From DASRJX01 sp035649235 (lineage in GTDB: Bacteria > Acidobacteriota > Polarisedimenticolia > Gp22-AA2), in NCBI GenBank assembly GCA_035649235.1, contig DASRJX010000134.1, positions 1-19,964 on the forward strand: a stretch of 19,964 bases of DNA, given 5' to 3'. The first letter of the stretch is position 1. Each line of letters starts with the position of its first letter. A program made the position numbers and the translations under genes. Of this stretch, positions 7,558 to 19,355 are shown piece by piece. Below the pieces are notes generated by a model that saw only the letters and a list, made by a program, of their open reading frames with translations, was not told where the DNA came from and did no database searches.

Positions 7558-8271
7558 ATGTCGACGGCGCGAACGCCGCTCTGGGTGCGGTGTTGGGGCG
7601 GGGCCGCGGTGCTCCTCGCGGTATTGGTGTGCGCTGTCTCGTCCCCGGCCGTCGATCGCGGAGTCGAGAGAGCCCTCGCCACCATGCGGCCCGACTACAG
7701 GGTCTACGTGCGCGACATCCGGCCCCTCGAGGGGGACGCGCGGGCGTCGGCGAAGGTGCTCTACATGGCCCTCGTCCGTCCGGGAGCCTCCGATCCGTCG
7801 CGGAGCGAGAACGCCCCCTTCCTGGGGCCGGGGGCACGCAACGACATCCTCTACGATCCGACGCTCTTCGAACCGGGTGGCAGCGCCGGGTGGGTCCTGC
7901 TCCTCCTGGATCACGAGTACTTCCACGCGCGACACCTGGCGGGCGCCACCGGCCTGCCGGTGCCGCCGCGCGCGACGGTGGCGATGGAGAGCCACTTCTA
8001 CGAAGCCGCCGCCTGGGGATTCAACGTCGCCCAGGCTCGCTCCGGCCGCTATCCCGGCCTGAGCGAGGAGGAGTTCCGCGAGGCGCTCGACCGCTACGGC
8101 GAGCACTACCGGGCCCTGCGCGACCTGACGCGCGAGGGGGGGTTGGAGACCTGGGAGCGCCTGGAGGCGCGCCTGCGCCACCCGGAAGACCTGCTCACGA
8201 CGAACGGCTCACCTGCGCCAGAAGCTCCCGCGCATCCTTCTGACCCGGATCCATCAGCAACGATTCCTTGA
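7558..8271 (+). CDS. Membrane-anchored HExxH putative metallopeptidase, hypothetical
   Basis: 237 residues. A hydrophobic stretch at ~13-30 (GGAAVLLAVLVCAVSSPAV) serves as signal peptide or anchor. The rest, probably periplasmic, contains HEYFH (His119-Glu120, His123), an HExxH zinc-binding motif. It is followed by MESHFYEAAAWGFN (144-155), whose Glu144 or Glu149 could be the third ligand, as in gluzincins. I cannot assign a named peptidase family, and 237 residues is small for one. The C-terminal ~20 residues are Pro/Ser/Asp-rich and probably disordered. The last 77 nt overlap the 3' end of the convergent phosphodiesterase gene. The ATG start is supported by a -35/-10 pair that would give a leaderless message. 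Confidence 0.72.
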   Translation: MSTARTPLWVRCWGGAAVLLAVLVCAVSSPAVDRGVERALATMRPDYRVYVRDIRPLEGDARASAKVLYMALVRPGASDPSRSENAPFLGPGARNDILYDPTLFEPGGSAGWVLLLLDHEYFHARHLAGATGLPVPPRATVAMESHFYEAAAWGFNVAQARSGRYPGLSEEEFREALDRYGEHYRALRDLTREGGLETWERLEARLRHPEDLLTTNGSPAPEAPAHPSDPDPSATIP

Positions 8272-11074
8272 GATACTGCACCGCCTTCCCGGTCTGACGG
8301 TCCTGCAGGTAAGCGAGCGCCAGCGCGTTGAACAGCGTGGTGCTGCGCGCCCCCTTGCCCCGCGCCGTCTCCAGGGCGGCGATCGCCTCCTTGGGGTGGT
8401 TGAGCCGCCCCTGCGCGGCCCCCAGGTTGACCCAGGCTTCGAGATTGTTCTCGTCCTTCCGGATCGCGCGCGTCAGAATCTCGACGGCCTCCTGGAGTCT
8501 TCCGGAACGGCCGTACATGGCCCCGAGGTTGGCCATGGTCGGGGCATAGTCCGGATCGATCTCCATCGCCCGCCGGAACTCCTTCTCGGCTCCCGGCAGA
8601 TCCTTGTGCCATTCGTGGATCAATCCCATCCAGTTGTGGTGCACGACGGACTGGTCGTTGAGGGCCATCCCTCTTCTGACGATCCCTTCCAGGTTCGGGA
8701 TCTTGTCGGTCCCTTCGTACAGGGTGTGGAGCTCGGCCAGGGGCTCGCCGAGGGCCGGATCGAGCCGCAGCGCCTCCAGGAGCTCCTTTTCGGCGCCGGC
8801 CTTGTCGCCGCCCCTCAGAAGGAGGAACCCGAGGGCGGCGTGGATCTCGCCGATCTCCGGATGCGCGCGGGACAACTCGCGCAGGACCGGGAGACCGTCG
8901 GCCGTCCGGCCCGCCTCCGCGTAGATGCGCGCCAGCTGCGTGTAGGCCTGCTTCTCGCCTGTCGGGTCGAGGGCCAGGACGCGGCGGCAGGTCTCGAGCG
9001 CGAGCGGGTAGCGCTTCCGCGCCTGCGCGATCTGCGTCTTGAGGATCAAGGCAGGAACCAGGTCGGGCGCGGCGCGTAGCGCCACCTCGACCGCGGCTTC
9101 CGCCTTGTCGTAGTCCTTGGTCTTGAGCAGGAGCGCCGCTTCGTTGATGTGCGCCGTAACGAAGGTTTGGTCTTGACCGGCGGCGGAAGACGAAGCCCCG
9201 CTCGCACCCGTTCCCTCCGGCCCACCCGCGGGACTTCCGGCCCCCCCGATGTAGCCGAGCGAGCGCAGCTTCTCGATCATCTCCGCTTCCACGCGGCTGT
9301 CGGCCACGAGGTCCGCCGCTGGACGGGCGCCGCCCAAGGCCTCGTACGACGGCACGGTCCGCTGCGGGAAGCGTCTCAGGAAGCGTTCCGCGATCGCCTC
9401 CTCCAGAACGCGGCCGGGCATGTCCTCGGCCTCCGGAAGGCCCAGCAGGTAGAGCACCGTCGGCGTCACGTCCAGCAGGCTCGAGGTGTCGAGCCGCCCG
9501 GGGCGGATCGCCGGGCCGGACAGGATTACGATGCCGTACTGGCGGTGCCAGAGGCCCGGCTTCCCCTCGATGTACGGCGGTTCGTCGACCGGCCGCCCGC
9601 CACCGTTGCGGAAACCATGATCGGACAACAGGATGACGTTGGTGTCGGGCGCGAGCCTCGCCAGGACCTGGCCGAGGAGTCGATCCTGATACCGGTAGTA
9701 CGACTCCACGGTCCCCCGGTATCTCTCGTAGTCCTCCTGGCTGACCATCGCCATCTTCGGAGGCATGTAGTGCGCGAAGCGGTGGCAGACCTCGTCGATC
9801 CCCTGGTAGTAGACGCTGAAGAGGTCCGGCTGGCCGCGCGACAGAAGGTCGAGCGCCACCGCCTGGTAGCTCCGGGCGCCGGCGACGATGCCCGCCAGGC
9901 GTCGGAACTCCGCCGGCGTCGCATCGGCGAGATCCTTCAGCTCGGCGTCCGGAATTCCCGCTGCGTCCTGGAGCCGCGGCCGGATTTCCTGGAAGTATCC
10001 GGGCGGCCACGTGGCCCCGGCGCCGTCGTTCTCCCGCTTGTCGACGAAGGAGAACGTGCTGTAGGCGACCCGATCCGACACCATGTAGCCGTCCACTTCC
10101 TCGGCCGGCCAGGTCGCCCACCAGGCGACGAACGCCGATTTCCGACCGGCGTCCGTGAGGATGTTCCAGAGCGCCTTGACCTTCCGGCTCCGGCTCGGGA
10201 CCGGGACGGGCTTGCCGGTCGAGGCGTCCCGCATGAGGAAATCGATGATGCCGTGCTGTTCGGGAGGCCGGCCCGTCGCCACCGTGGTCCAGAGAAGCGG
10301 CGACAGCATGGGATTCATCGATTTCATGTTCCCCCAGGCGCCCTGCGACTTCAGGCGGGACAGGTTGGGGAGGAGGCCGCGCGCGATCAGCGGATCGATG
10401 ATCTCCCAGTCGGCGCCGTCGAGACCGATGAGGGCGACGCGCTCTCCCGTGTCCTGGATCCGGTCCCGCAGAGCGCGCGAGGCCAGCGCCGTTCGAAGGC
10501 CGGGAGGGCCGACGACCGGCCCCAGGACGACGGCGACCCGCTCGAACCCCAGCGATTCGACGGCCTCCCGGACCTTCCGCTCGGCTTCGTCGCGCCGCTC
10601 TCCCAGGACGAGCGACTCTCCCGAACGACCCTCTCCCCACGCCGAGAGCGTCCGGCTCGCGGCCAGGCCCAGGCTCGCCTCCGGCCCGTCCGGCCGGCCG
10701 CTGTCGCCCAGCAGCTCCGCCAGGCGGGCATCGGAGATGGAGGCCCGCACGTCGTAGGTGATCTCGAGATCGGCGCCCTCGCTCGAACGGAGCGGGACCT
10801 TCCCCTGCGCCCCGATGGGATCGGCGGGCGCGCGCACCACGTGTTGCAGCAGCGGCACGACGAAATGGAAGCCGGGAGAAAGCGGCGCAGTGCCCCTTCC
10901 GAGGCGCGTCACGCGGAAGGCGCGATCTCCAGGCCTGATGATGTGGAAGGAGACGATCGCGAGCGCGACCGCCGACAGGATCGCCACCAGGGCGGCCAAG
11001 CGCTGCATCCTTGGTCGCGCGGCCTTGGCCATGATCCGAACACGCTCCCGGGAACGCGAGCCGGCGCCTCTCAC
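8195..11074 (-). CDS. Band-7-like / alkaline-phosphatase-superfamily phosphodiesterase / TPR fusion
   Basis: 959 residues from GTG 11074; ATG at codon 15 (MAKAARP) is an alternative. One membrane helix (~24-44) is followed by IRPGDRAFRVTRLGRG and LSPGFHFVVPLLQHVV (46-80), which closely resembles the start of SPFH/band-7 domains. The region to ~195 is consistent with that fold. Residues ~212-590 form a type I phosphodiesterase/nucleotide pyrophosphatase-like domain: LIGLDGADW (metal Asp219), SPLLWTTVATG (nucleophile Thr263 or 264), YYQGIDEVCH (Asp427, His431), LLSDHGF (Asp485, His486) and WHRQYG (His510). All usual metal ligands seem present. Residues ~650-955 are tetratricopeptide repeats. 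The enzyme part probably hydrolyses a phosphodiester or phosphate ester outside the membrane, but its substrate cannot be told from sequence. TPRs suggest a partner protein. It is divergent from the HD-GYP gene. Confidence 0.9.
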   Translation of the reverse strand: MRGAGSRSRERVRIMAKAARPRMQRLAALVAILSAVALAIVSFHIIRPGDRAFRVTRLGRGTAPLSPGFHFVVPLLQHVVRAPADPIGAQGKVPLRSSEGADLEITYDVRASISDARLAELLGDSGRPDGPEASLGLAASRTLSAWGEGRSGESLVLGERRDEAERKVREAVESLGFERVAVVLGPVVGPPGLRTALASRALRDRIQDTGERVALIGLDGADWEIIDPLIARGLLPNLSRLKSQGAWGNMKSMNPMLSPLLWTTVATGRPPEQHGIIDFLMRDASTGKPVPVPSRSRKVKALWNILTDAGRKSAFVAWWATWPAEEVDGYMVSDRVAYSTFSFVDKRENDGAGATWPPGYFQEIRPRLQDAAGIPDAELKDLADATPAEFRRLAGIVAGARSYQAVALDLLSRGQPDLFSVYYQGIDEVCHRFAHYMPPKMAMVSQEDYERYRGTVESYYRYQDRLLGQVLARLAPDTNVILLSDHGFRNGGGRPVDEPPYIEGKPGLWHRQYGIVILSGPAIRPGRLDTSSLLDVTPTVLYLLGLPEAEDMPGRVLEEAIAERFLRRFPQRTVPSYEALGGARPAADLVADSRVEAEMIEKLRSLGYIGGAGSPAGGPEGTGASGASSSAAGQDQTFVTAHINEAALLLKTKDYDKAEAAVEVALRAAPDLVPALILKTQIAQARKRYPLALETCRRVLALDPTGEKQAYTQLARIYAEAGRTADGLPVLRELSRAHPEIGEIHAALGFLLLRGGDKAGAEKELLEALRLDPALGEPLAELHTLYEGTDKIPNLEGIVRRGMALNDQSVVHHNWMGLIHEWHKDLPGAEKEFRRAMEIDPDYAPTMANLGAMYGRSGRLQEAVEILTRAIRKDENNLEAWVNLGAAQGRLNHPKEAIAALETARGKGARSTTLFNALALAYLQDRQTGKAVQYLKESLLMDPGQKDARELLAQVSRSS

Positions 11075-11083
11075 GCCAGCGCG

Positions 11084-11092
11084 AGTATAGCA
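11084..11092 (-). promoter_or_regulatory. Extended -10 promoter (TGCTATACT) of the phosphodiesterase fusion gene
   Basis: On the minus strand TGCTATACT carries the TGn extension and matches 5 of 6 positions of TATAAT. It ends 9 nt before GTG 11074, leaving a leader of only 0-3 nt. No Shine-Dalgarno precedes the GTG. This supports the GTG over the internal ATG. Confidence 0.55.
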
Positions 11093-11262
11093 TCCGGTTC
11101 AGGCGCCATCGGGCCGCCTGCGGCGCCGGCGGCCCCCGTCATCACGGCAACGGCCTGTCATCCGGACGACAGGAGCGAATCAGTATCGTGAACCTCGAAA
11201 CCGGCATGGCCGCCGCCTGTCAAAGGACCGATCTTCTCCCATGGGTCCACCCGACCAGGAAT

Positions 11263-11328
11263 CGGACACATGTCGCCGGGGTGGGCCGGCGTTCGGGGAT
11301 CGGTGCCATGAACTTGAGCCGGACACAT
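11263..11328. repeat. Direct repeat CGGACACAT, two copies 57 bp apart
   Basis: CGGACACAT occurs at 11263-11271 and 11320-11328, in the same orientation, on either side of the chosen start of the HD-GYP/GGDEF gene. It might be an operator pair or relic; nothing else supports either reading. Confidence 0.3.
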
Positions 11329-13287
11329 AAAGCCAGGATCTACATCTTCGGCCTCGTTCTCGCGGGGCTGGGCACCCCCCTCCTGTCCTGGCTGCACCGG
11401 GGCCATCCGGATCGCCTCCGCCTGTCCCTCGAGGCGGCGGGCGCCATGACCGCGTCACTCCTCTGCTTCATTTACGCGCGACGCCGCTACCGCGAGCAGG
11501 TCCGGCAGGCCCGCCGGCACAGCAACGAGATGGCCGAGCTCTATCTCTCCGTCATCGAGGCCCTGGCGCTGGCGATCGAGGCCAAGGACCGATCGACGCA
11601 GCGCCGCCTGCGGCGCGTGCAGGCATTCGCCGCCGAAATCGGCCGCATGATGGGGCTGGGCAAGACCGAGCTCGAGGCGCTCCGCGCCGGAGCCCTCCTG
11701 CACGACATCGGCAAGGTGGCGGTTCCCGAGTACATCCTGTGCAAGCCGGGACGTCTGACGCCGGAAGAGTTCGAGAAGATGGCGATCCATCCGAGGGTTG
11801 GCGCGGAGATCCTGGAGCGCGTCCGGTTCCCGTACCCCGTGGCGCGCGTGGTCCGTTCGCACCACGAGCGGTTCGACGGGACCGGCTATCCCGACGGCTT
11901 GCGGGCGGACCAGATTCCGCTCCCGGCGCGCATCCTGGCGGTCGTCGACTCGTTCGACGCGCTGACCTCCGAGCGCCCCTACCGCCGGCCGCTGTCGCGC
12001 GACGAAGCCGTGGCCCAGATGCGGGAAGGCGCCGGCACCGCGTTCGATCCCGAGGTCGTCCGGCTGTTCCTCTCCCACCTCGACCGCCTGGAGCACCTGG
12101 CGGACGAGCAGACCAGCCAGGCCGGGCCTCCGGCCGACCGGCAGGGCGCTCCCCCGGCCATGGAGCCCGTCGCCTCCGACCGCGCCCCGTTGAGCCCCTC
12201 CACCGTCCAGACAATCGCCTCCGTGCACCTCGAGAGCACCGGCTTGTACGAGATCGCGCGCGGCATGACGCGCAGCCTGGACCTGGACGAATCCATGGGT
12301 CCCCTGGCGGAGACCCTGGCGCGCCTGGTGCACCATCGACGCCTGATCCTGTTCCTCGTCGACCGCGAGCGGCGAACGCTGCGGGCCCGGCACGTCACGG
12401 GCCCCGACGCCGCGGCACTCTCCCGCCTGGAGGTGCGGTTCGGAGAAGGCACGAGCGGCCGCGCCGCCCAGCAGCGGCAGCCGGTGATCGCGGGGCCGGC
12501 CTCGGACGAGTCGGCGGAGATCGTCCGGCACGATTTCGACCTCCTGCTCGCTTCGGGCACGGTCGAGCCGACGCCGAACGCCCTGGCCGTGCCCTTGCTC
12601 GACGGTGAGCAGATCATGGGGGCCCTGGCGCTCTACGACGCCGAGGATCGGCCCTATGGCCTGACCGACGCGCGGACCCTGACGGTCGTCGCCCGGCACC
12701 TGGCGGAGGCCGTGCGCAACGCCGTCCTGTACGAGCGGACGCAGAAGAGCGCCATGACCGATCCTCTCACCCGGCTGCCGAACGCGCGCTTCCTGTTCGG
12801 GAGCTTCGACCGTGAGATGGCCCGCGCAGAGAAGCTCGGCGCACCGCTCGGCATCATCGAGCTGGACGTGAACCACTTCAAGCTGATCAACGACCGCTTC
12901 GGACATCCGGCCGGCGATCGCGTGCTGCGGGGCGTGGCGCGCGCCATCCGCAGCCAGCTCCGTCCCAACGACACCTGCGTGCGCTACGCCGGCGACGAGT
13001 TCATCATCACGGTCCCCGGCGTGGGGGGGACCGGCATCGAGGCGGTGCAGGCGCGCATCGAGGTGGCGATCGGAAGGCACAAGTTCGCGGTGGCCCGCGG
13101 CCAATCGATCCGCGTGACGGTGAGCATGGGCGCCGCCTGCTACCCGGAGGACGGCCGGACCTACGAGTCCCTGATCTCCGTCGCCGACGCCCGCATGTAC
13201 ACCGAGAAGTTCTCGCGGCGCGGAGCCGGCGCCGACCCCGGCCTCCTTCTGAGGTTCCCCGGCCGGACCGACATCTCGGTCAACTAG
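11308..13287 (+). CDS. Membrane HD-GYP / GAF / GGDEF cyclic-di-GMP protein
   Basis: 659 residues from ATG 11308, chosen over GTG 11188 because two membrane helices (~9-29 and ~39-58) follow at once, GGGGA lies 8 nt upstream, and the upstream 40 codons look non-coding. After a short coiled linker comes an HD-GYP domain with HDIGK (132-136), HPRVGAEIL and HHERFDGTGYPDG (His185, His186), the signature of c-di-GMP phosphodiesterases. A GAF domain (~308-475) and a GGDEF domain (~485-640) follow. The latter has YAGDEF (561-565 for AGDEF) and RPND at 552-555, five residues upstream, matching the RxxD inhibitory site. One protein could thus make and degrade c-di-GMP, with GAF as sensor. The first HD-GYP histidine position (TGxH in the family) is Arg100 here, so phosphodiesterase activity may be altered. 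The gene ends 83 bp before the large kinase fusion. Confidence 0.92.
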   Translation: MNLSRTHKARIYIFGLVLAGLGTPLLSWLHRGHPDRLRLSLEAAGAMTASLLCFIYARRRYREQVRQARRHSNEMAELYLSVIEALALAIEAKDRSTQRRLRRVQAFAAEIGRMMGLGKTELEALRAGALLHDIGKVAVPEYILCKPGRLTPEEFEKMAIHPRVGAEILERVRFPYPVARVVRSHHERFDGTGYPDGLRADQIPLPARILAVVDSFDALTSERPYRRPLSRDEAVAQMREGAGTAFDPEVVRLFLSHLDRLEHLADEQTSQAGPPADRQGAPPAMEPVASDRAPLSPSTVQTIASVHLESTGLYEIARGMTRSLDLDESMGPLAETLARLVHHRRLILFLVDRERRTLRARHVTGPDAAALSRLEVRFGEGTSGRAAQQRQPVIAGPASDESAEIVRHDFDLLLASGTVEPTPNALAVPLLDGEQIMGALALYDAEDRPYGLTDARTLTVVARHLAEAVRNAVLYERTQKSAMTDPLTRLPNARFLFGSFDREMARAEKLGAPLGIIELDVNHFKLINDRFGHPAGDRVLRGVARAIRSQLRPNDTCVRYAGDEFIITVPGVGGTGIEAVQARIEVAIGRHKFAVARGQSIRVTVSMGAACYPEDGRTYESLISVADARMYTEKFSRRGAGADPGLLLRFPGRTDISVN

Positions 13288-13330
13288 CCCGGGGTCACCG
13301 GGCCAGACGAGGCTCCGTCTCAGGTAGGCC

Positions 13331-13359
13331 TTGCGGCCGCCGGTGAACGGTAGTACTTT
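13331..13359 (+). promoter_or_regulatory. Possible promoter of the kinase/sigma-54-activator gene
   Basis: TTGCGG (13331-13336), a 17-nt spacer and TACTTT (13354-13359) end 11 nt before ATG 13371. No Shine-Dalgarno is visible, so a near-leaderless message is implied. No GG-N10-GC element is seen here, so the activator gene does not look sigma-54 dependent itself. Confidence 0.35.
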
Positions 13360-13370
13360 CCCTCAACTCC

Positions 13371-18617
<5,247 letters not shown>

Positions 18618-18629
18618 GTCCACCGATAA

Positions 18630-18655
18630 CCGGGCGCTCCGTGCAGCGCGACCGG
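18630..18655 (+). terminator. Weak hairpin after the kinase/activator gene
   Basis: CCGG-GCGCT (18630-18638) can pair with AGCGC (18645-18649) and CCGG (18652-18655), with a 6-nt loop and a 2-nt bulge. There is no T-tract, so intrinsic termination would be poor; it may only protect the 3' end. Confidence 0.25.
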
Positions 18656-18671
18656 TCCGCACCCCTGGTTC

Positions 18672-18772
18672 AGTCTCATGTAGGGGAATCACCCGACGAC
18701 AAGCCATAAGTGCTTGTATTTGAACGTGATACGCACAGTCTCAAAACTGAATTCTCCAAGTCTCATGAGACT
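18672..18772 (+). promoter_or_regulatory. Candidate upstream activating sites (AGTCTCA family, three copies)
   Basis: The best copy is a perfect 14-bp palindrome, AGTCTCATGAGACT (18759-18772). A second, AGTCTCAAAACT (18737-18748), starts 22 bp upstream, near two helical turns, and keeps the AGT...ACT ends. A third, AGTCTCATG (18672-18680), starts 65 bp before that. They sit about 170-270 bp upstream of the -24 element, within the range of bacterial enhancers. A Fis-type HTH binds as a dimer to such dyads, so the adjacent activator is the natural candidate; binding itself is inference. Confidence 0.55.
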
Positions 18773-18795
18773 GCATCCAAATGATTGATTTATAA

Positions 18796-18807
18796 CGAGA
18801 TATCTCG
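18796..18807. repeat. Perfect 12-bp palindrome CGAGATATCTCG
   Basis: A self-complementary site in the AT-rich regulatory region, 24 bp after the AGTCTCATGAGACT palindrome. Its GAGA/TCTC halves also occur in that palindrome in reversed order. It may be another operator. Confidence 0.35.
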
Positions 18808-18940
18808 CCATAGCACTCTCAAATGGCCAAACCCGACCCCGCCAGATGCTGCCACCGCACCGCTCCAGTCCATCTTGTAACGCTCTAAATATTTCCACTG
18901 CAATATGTTACGTCGCTGATTCTGGTCCGGAATACAACAT

Positions 18941-18956
18941 TGGCATTGCCATTGCT
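18941..18956 (+). promoter_or_regulatory. Sigma-54 (-24/-12) promoter of the secreted-peptide gene
   Basis: TGGCATTGCCATTGCT fits the sigma-54 consensus TGGCAC-N5-TTGCW with one mismatch. GG is at 18942-18943, GC at 18954-18955, exactly 10 nt between them. Counting the C as -12 places transcription start near 18967, giving a 37-nt leader that includes the ribosome binding site. The neighbouring upstream gene encodes a sigma-54 activator. Confidence 0.75.
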
Positions 18957-18988
18957 CTTAGGGTCGGCAGCGGGCTGATGAGCCTATT

Positions 18989-18995
18989 GGGGAGG
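18989..18995 (+). promoter_or_regulatory. Strong Shine-Dalgarno GGGGAGG of the peptide gene
   Basis: GGGGAGG ends 8 nt before ATG 19004 and fixes the start. It stands out because many neighbouring genes lack such a site. Confidence 0.75.
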
Positions 18996-19003
18996 ATGCG
19001 ACG

Positions 19004-19267
19004 ATGAACAGAATGACGAGAGTCCTGGCGGTGGCGGTGGTTCTGGCAGTGATGGCCCTGGGTCCGACGATCTCGATGGCGGCCCCAGCAAACGGCGGTT
19101 CGGTCGCCCTCGGACACGCCTCCGGCTTTTCTTCGATTCTGGAGCTGTTCGCGAGGCTCCTCGGTCTAGCTTCGACCCCGGCTTCTTCCACGGTGTCGCC
19201 GATCGGCGCCGGGGATGTGTCGACCGAGGGTGCGATTTGGGGGTTCTGCCGCGGCGTCAACTGCTAA
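19004..19267 (+). CDS. Small secreted peptide precursor with C-terminal Cys-x4-Cys
   Basis: 87 residues, no family recognised. Residues 1-27 are a clear Sec signal peptide: basic start (MNRMTR), hydrophobic core (VLAVAVVLAVMALG) and a likely cut near SMA-A or MAA-P (25-28). The mature part is about 60 residues: a Gly/Ala/Ser-rich start, a possible amphipathic helix (FSSILELFARLLGLAS, 42-57), a Ser/Thr/Gly-rich linker, and a tail GAIWGFCRGVNC in which Cys82 and the terminal Cys87 could close a disulfide ring. It is a complete one-gene unit: sigma-54 promoter, strong ribosome binding site, and intrinsic terminator 18 nt after the stop. It lies between two Ser/Thr kinase genes. Possible roles are signal peptide, bacteriocin-like toxin or envelope stress peptide; the sequence does not decide. 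Confidence 0.75.
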   Translation: MNRMTRVLAVAVVLAVMALGPTISMAAPANGGSVALGHASGFSSILELFARLLGLASTPASSTVSPIGAGDVSTEGAIWGFCRGVNC

Positions 19268-19285
19268 CCCGCTGACTTGGATCTG

Positions 19286-19319
19286 AAGGCCCCCCGCCAG
19301 GGGGGCCTTTTTCTTTCTT
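19286..19319 (+). terminator. Strong intrinsic terminator of the peptide gene
   Basis: A 10-bp perfect stem, AAGGCCCCCC (19286-19295) with GGGGGGCCTT (19300-19309), a GCCA loop and a T-rich run (TTTTTCTTTCTT from 19308). It closes the peptide transcription unit and separates it from the second kinase. Confidence 0.93.
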
Positions 19320-19347
19320 GACCTACTCCCACCTGGTTCCCTAGATT
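19318..19347 (+). promoter_or_regulatory. Putative promoter of the second kinase gene
   Basis: TTGACC (19318-19323, five of six to TTGACA), an 18-nt spacer and TAGATT (19342-19347, four of six to TATAAT) end 8 nt before ATG 19356. There is no Shine-Dalgarno, so a leaderless message is again implied. The -35 overlaps the end of the terminator T-tract. Confidence 0.5.
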
Positions 19348-19355
19348 TCCGACTC

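Larger units (their letters stand above)
18618..19003 (+). promoter_or_regulatory. 386-bp regulatory region before the secreted-peptide gene
   Basis: No convincing gene is present. The region becomes visibly AT-richer from about 18690, unlike the rest of the window. It contains, in order, a weak hairpin, three AGTCTCA-type sites, the perfect palindrome CGAGATATCTCG (18796-18807), two related heptamers TGTAACG (18876-18882) and TGTTACG (18906-18912) spaced by exactly 30 bp around an AT-rich stretch, a -24/-12 promoter and a strong Shine-Dalgarno. The arrangement of upstream sites, bendable AT-rich middle and sigma-54 core is the standard plan of an enhancer-dependent promoter. Confidence 0.65.

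Noticed and set aside
7455..7685. N-terminal extension of the RHH-tailed protein up to an ATG at 7685
   Set aside because: It would cover the extended -10 box and run across the start and promoter of the divergent HExxH gene; the added residues look random.
9149..11191. Long plus-strand open frame (680 codons) opposite the phosphodiesterase fusion
   Set aside because: The minus strand shows a complete phosphodiesterase site and TPRs; the plus frame has no recognisable protein features.
11188..11307. Upstream GTG start extending the HD-GYP protein by 40 residues
   Set aside because: AGGAG lies 12 nt away, the added residues look non-coding, and the membrane helix fits ATG 11308 better. It remains an alternative.
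11158..11406. 82-codon minus-strand ORF spanning the divergent intergenic region
   Set aside because: It runs into the HD-GYP coding sequence, has no motif, and no transposase similarity could be recognised by eye.
11455..13104. Long minus-strand open frames opposite the HD-GYP/GGDEF gene and, similarly, opposite the kinase fusion (13320-14849, 14946-16478, 16491-17834)
   Set aside because: They are codon-position shadows of strongly supported plus-strand genes and contain no motifs.
18689..18898. 69-codon minus-strand ORF in the regulatory region
   Set aside because: No ribosome binding site or family resemblance is seen, and it lies over the palindromic sites.
18978..19007. Nine-codon ORF (MSLLGRMRR) whose stop overlaps the peptide gene start as ATGA
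   Set aside because: It could be a coupled leader peptide, but it has no clear ribosome binding site and is short enough to occur by chance.
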